Assembly: GCA_016206945.1 (NCBI GenBank)
Contig: JACQQP010000174.1
Location: 1-6,324 of the forward strand
Origin: Candidatus Omnitrophota bacterium
GTDB lineage: Bacteria; Omnitrophota; Omnitrophia; Omnitrophales; Danuiimicrobiaceae
Reading direction: 5' to 3'
Length of the DNA stretch: 6,324 bases
Below the pieces are notes generated by a model. It saw only the letters and a list, made by a program, of their open reading frames with translations. It did no database searches and had not been told where the DNA came from. The position numbers and the translations under genes were made by a program. Shown piece by piece: positions 5,608 through 6,324 of this stretch (position 1 is its first letter; each line of letters begins with the position of its first letter).

Positions 5608-6132
5608 CTCTAACCCCTTAAGACGTTTAAGCGCCTTTTTAAGAATGCCTTGCTCGCTCTCATATTCCACGCGTTCAATAGCCGTCAAGATTGGAAACCA
5701 GCGGGCGCAATCCACTTCATCGTCATGGTCGCTTAGTCTTCCCTTCAGATACCGGACGAGGAAAAAATAAACCGTCTTGAAGACACGCCTTTTCGTTTCA
5801 AAGTCAAAGAAAGCGTATTTTATAAAACCAAGCGGAGAACACACTGACCCCGAAATTCCAGTTTCCTCTCTTACCTCCCTGATAGCGGCTTCGCGGAGTT
5901 TCTCTCCTTTCTCGACGTGACCTTTGGGAAGACACCAAATGCGTCCGCCCTTGGAACGCCTTGCAATAAGGCAGACGAAGATCCCAGATACCGATTTCTT
6001 AAATACAATGCCCCCGCTAGAAACTTGATTGAAAAAGCGAGGTTGTTTTATTCTGAGATTGCCCGCCTGCCGGCGAGGCAGGCTTCGCTTCCCCAGACGG
6101 GGCCCCGTATGGGGCGCTCGCAATGACGTCAT
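5605..6132 (-). CDS. Nudix hydrolase (MutT/Ap4A-hydrolase type)
   Basis: This encodes a Nudix-family pyrophosphohydrolase that cleaves a nucleoside diphosphate linked to another moiety; such enzymes clean up oxidised nucleotides or dinucleoside polyphosphates. The Nudix box is complete: G71-x5-E77-x7-R85-E86-V87-x-E89-E90-x-G92-I93. It is preceded by a Nudix first strand (SSGGIVFKK, from residue 38) and the WCLPKGH entry. The domain ends around RWFPILTAIERVEYESEQ, followed by a helix. The substrate is undetermined, though the PKGHVEKGE context resembles Ap4A hydrolases. The only ATG in frame upstream of the domain is at 6132, and the first ~30 residues (rich in Arg and Pro) are translated from a palindromic repeat. 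No Shine-Dalgarno supports it. True translation may begin closer to residue 28-36 at a non-ATG codon, such as the ATA at residue 28. The TGA stop lies inside repeat element B. Confidence 0.88.
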   Translation of the reverse strand: MTSLRAPHTGPRLGKRSLPRRQAGNLRIKQPRFFNQVSSGGIVFKKSVSGIFVCLIARRSKGGRIWCLPKGHVEKGEKLREAAIREVREETGISGSVCSPLGFIKYAFFDFETKRRVFKTVYFFLVRYLKGRLSDHDDEVDCARWFPILTAIERVEYESEQGILKKALKRLKGLE

Positions 6133-6184
6133 TGCGAAGAGCCCTTATGGGCGACGCCGCTTGTCCGAGCGCCCGTCGGGCGCT
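6056..6184. repeat. Palindrome-rich repeat resembling the tcattgcgag family
   Basis: A dense chain of short palindromes. gcctgcc/ggcaggc pairs at 6065-6083. ccccagacgggg against ccccgtatgggg, with one mismatch, spans 6091-6114. The 14-bp perfect palindrome caatgacgtcattg is at 6121-6134, gccc-ttat-gggc at 6141-6152, and agcgcccg/cgggcgct at 6168-6184. The cgtcattgcgaa core and the aggcaggc hairpin resemble a repeat dispersed in many environmental bacterial genomes; the family link is from memory. The left part overlaps the start of the Nudix reading frame. Its GC content is higher than that of the genes beside it. Confidence 0.75.
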
Positions 6185-6201
6185 TGGTGCTGCGGTGCCG
6201 A

Positions 6202-6269
6202 CACTTTCGGAGAAGAACGTCAAGTTCTTCCCGAACACTTTCGGAGATGAGCGTCAAGCTCATCCCGAT
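6202..6269. repeat. Two tandem 34-bp hairpin units with compensatory differences
   Basis: The units 6202-6235 and 6236-6269 begin cactttcggaga and differ at five positions. On the minus strand each forms a 7-bp stem with a TTGAC loop, closed further by CGG/CCG with one bulged T: GAAGAAC/GTTCTTC in one, GATGAGC/GCTCATC in the other. Four of the five differences are two base-pair swaps (A-T to T-A, and A-T to G-C), so the stem is kept while the sequence changes. Confidence 0.85.
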
Positions 6270-6324
6270 CCGCCAAAAAACGCGGCGAGATTCGTCCGGA
6301 CGGATTCCGCCGGCTTTGTGGCGA
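6270..6324. repeat. Terminal palindrome at the right edge
   Basis: attcgtcc (6290-6297) and ggacggat (6298-6305) form a palindrome with one mismatch. It is enclosed by ggcg (6284-6287) and cgcc (6308-6311). It probably belongs to the same composite repeat as the preceding units. No start codon or protein-like frame is visible between 6133 and the edge, so this stretch of nearly 200 bp is read as non-coding repeat. Confidence 0.5.

Noticed and set aside
6017..6250. Overlapping ORFs on both strands in the right-end repeat
   Set aside because: They are open only because the repeat is GC-rich and palindromic; the translations look like known repeat-derived artefacts.
6202..6269. CRISPR array
   Set aside because: Only two units, directly abutting without spacers, with internal symmetry and compensatory differences.

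Overview
The window looks like chromosomal DNA of an uncultivated bacterium. GC content is moderate, all recognisable genes lie on the minus strand, and the junctions between genes are loaded with short palindromic repeats. A cofactor-independent 'archaeal-type' phosphoglycerate mutase, together with repeats resembling the tcattgcgag and ggacaggttc families, would suit a group such as Omnitrophota. That is an impression from memory, not a placement.

Reading in the direction of transcription (right to left), the order is: a block of repeats (about 6056-6324), a Nudix hydrolase, a PlsC-type 1-acyl-glycerol-3-phosphate acyltransferase, a small membrane-anchored DUF2007-like protein, ApgM phosphoglycerate mutase, a class V PLP aminotransferase of cysteine desulfurase type, a membrane-anchored YkuE-type metallophosphoesterase, an unrecognised helical protein of about 125 residues, and the N-terminal part of a Lys/Glu-rich protein that leaves the window at base 1. 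No strand switch or clear terminator is visible, so co-transcription of most of them is plausible. The functions (housecleaning of nucleotides, phospholipid synthesis, glycolysis, PLP chemistry, envelope phosphoesterase) do not form one obvious pathway.

The unusual content lies in the repeats. Two intergenic elements (A, 1498-1633, before the metallophosphoesterase; B, 5461-5607, before the acyltransferase) share one architecture. Each begins at the stop codon of the upstream gene, carries an inverted copy of the downstream gene's ribosome binding site, contains a long inner stem with compensatory changes, and ends at the real Shine-Dalgarno and start codon. Each has a second, degenerate or exact direct copy of the ribosome binding site at the upstream stop codon, so two mutually exclusive hairpins can be drawn. 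Element A is flanked by an exact 17-bp direct repeat.

A different palindrome of 81 bp (2326-2406) lies in frame inside the aminotransferase and adds exactly 27 residues. Two AT-rich inverted repeats fill the junctions on either side of apgM. The right end holds a palindrome-rich repeat that also supplies the first ~30 codons of the Nudix ORF, plus a tandem pair of 34-bp hairpins that differ by compensatory changes. All functional statements are from reading the sequence; no search or folding program was run.
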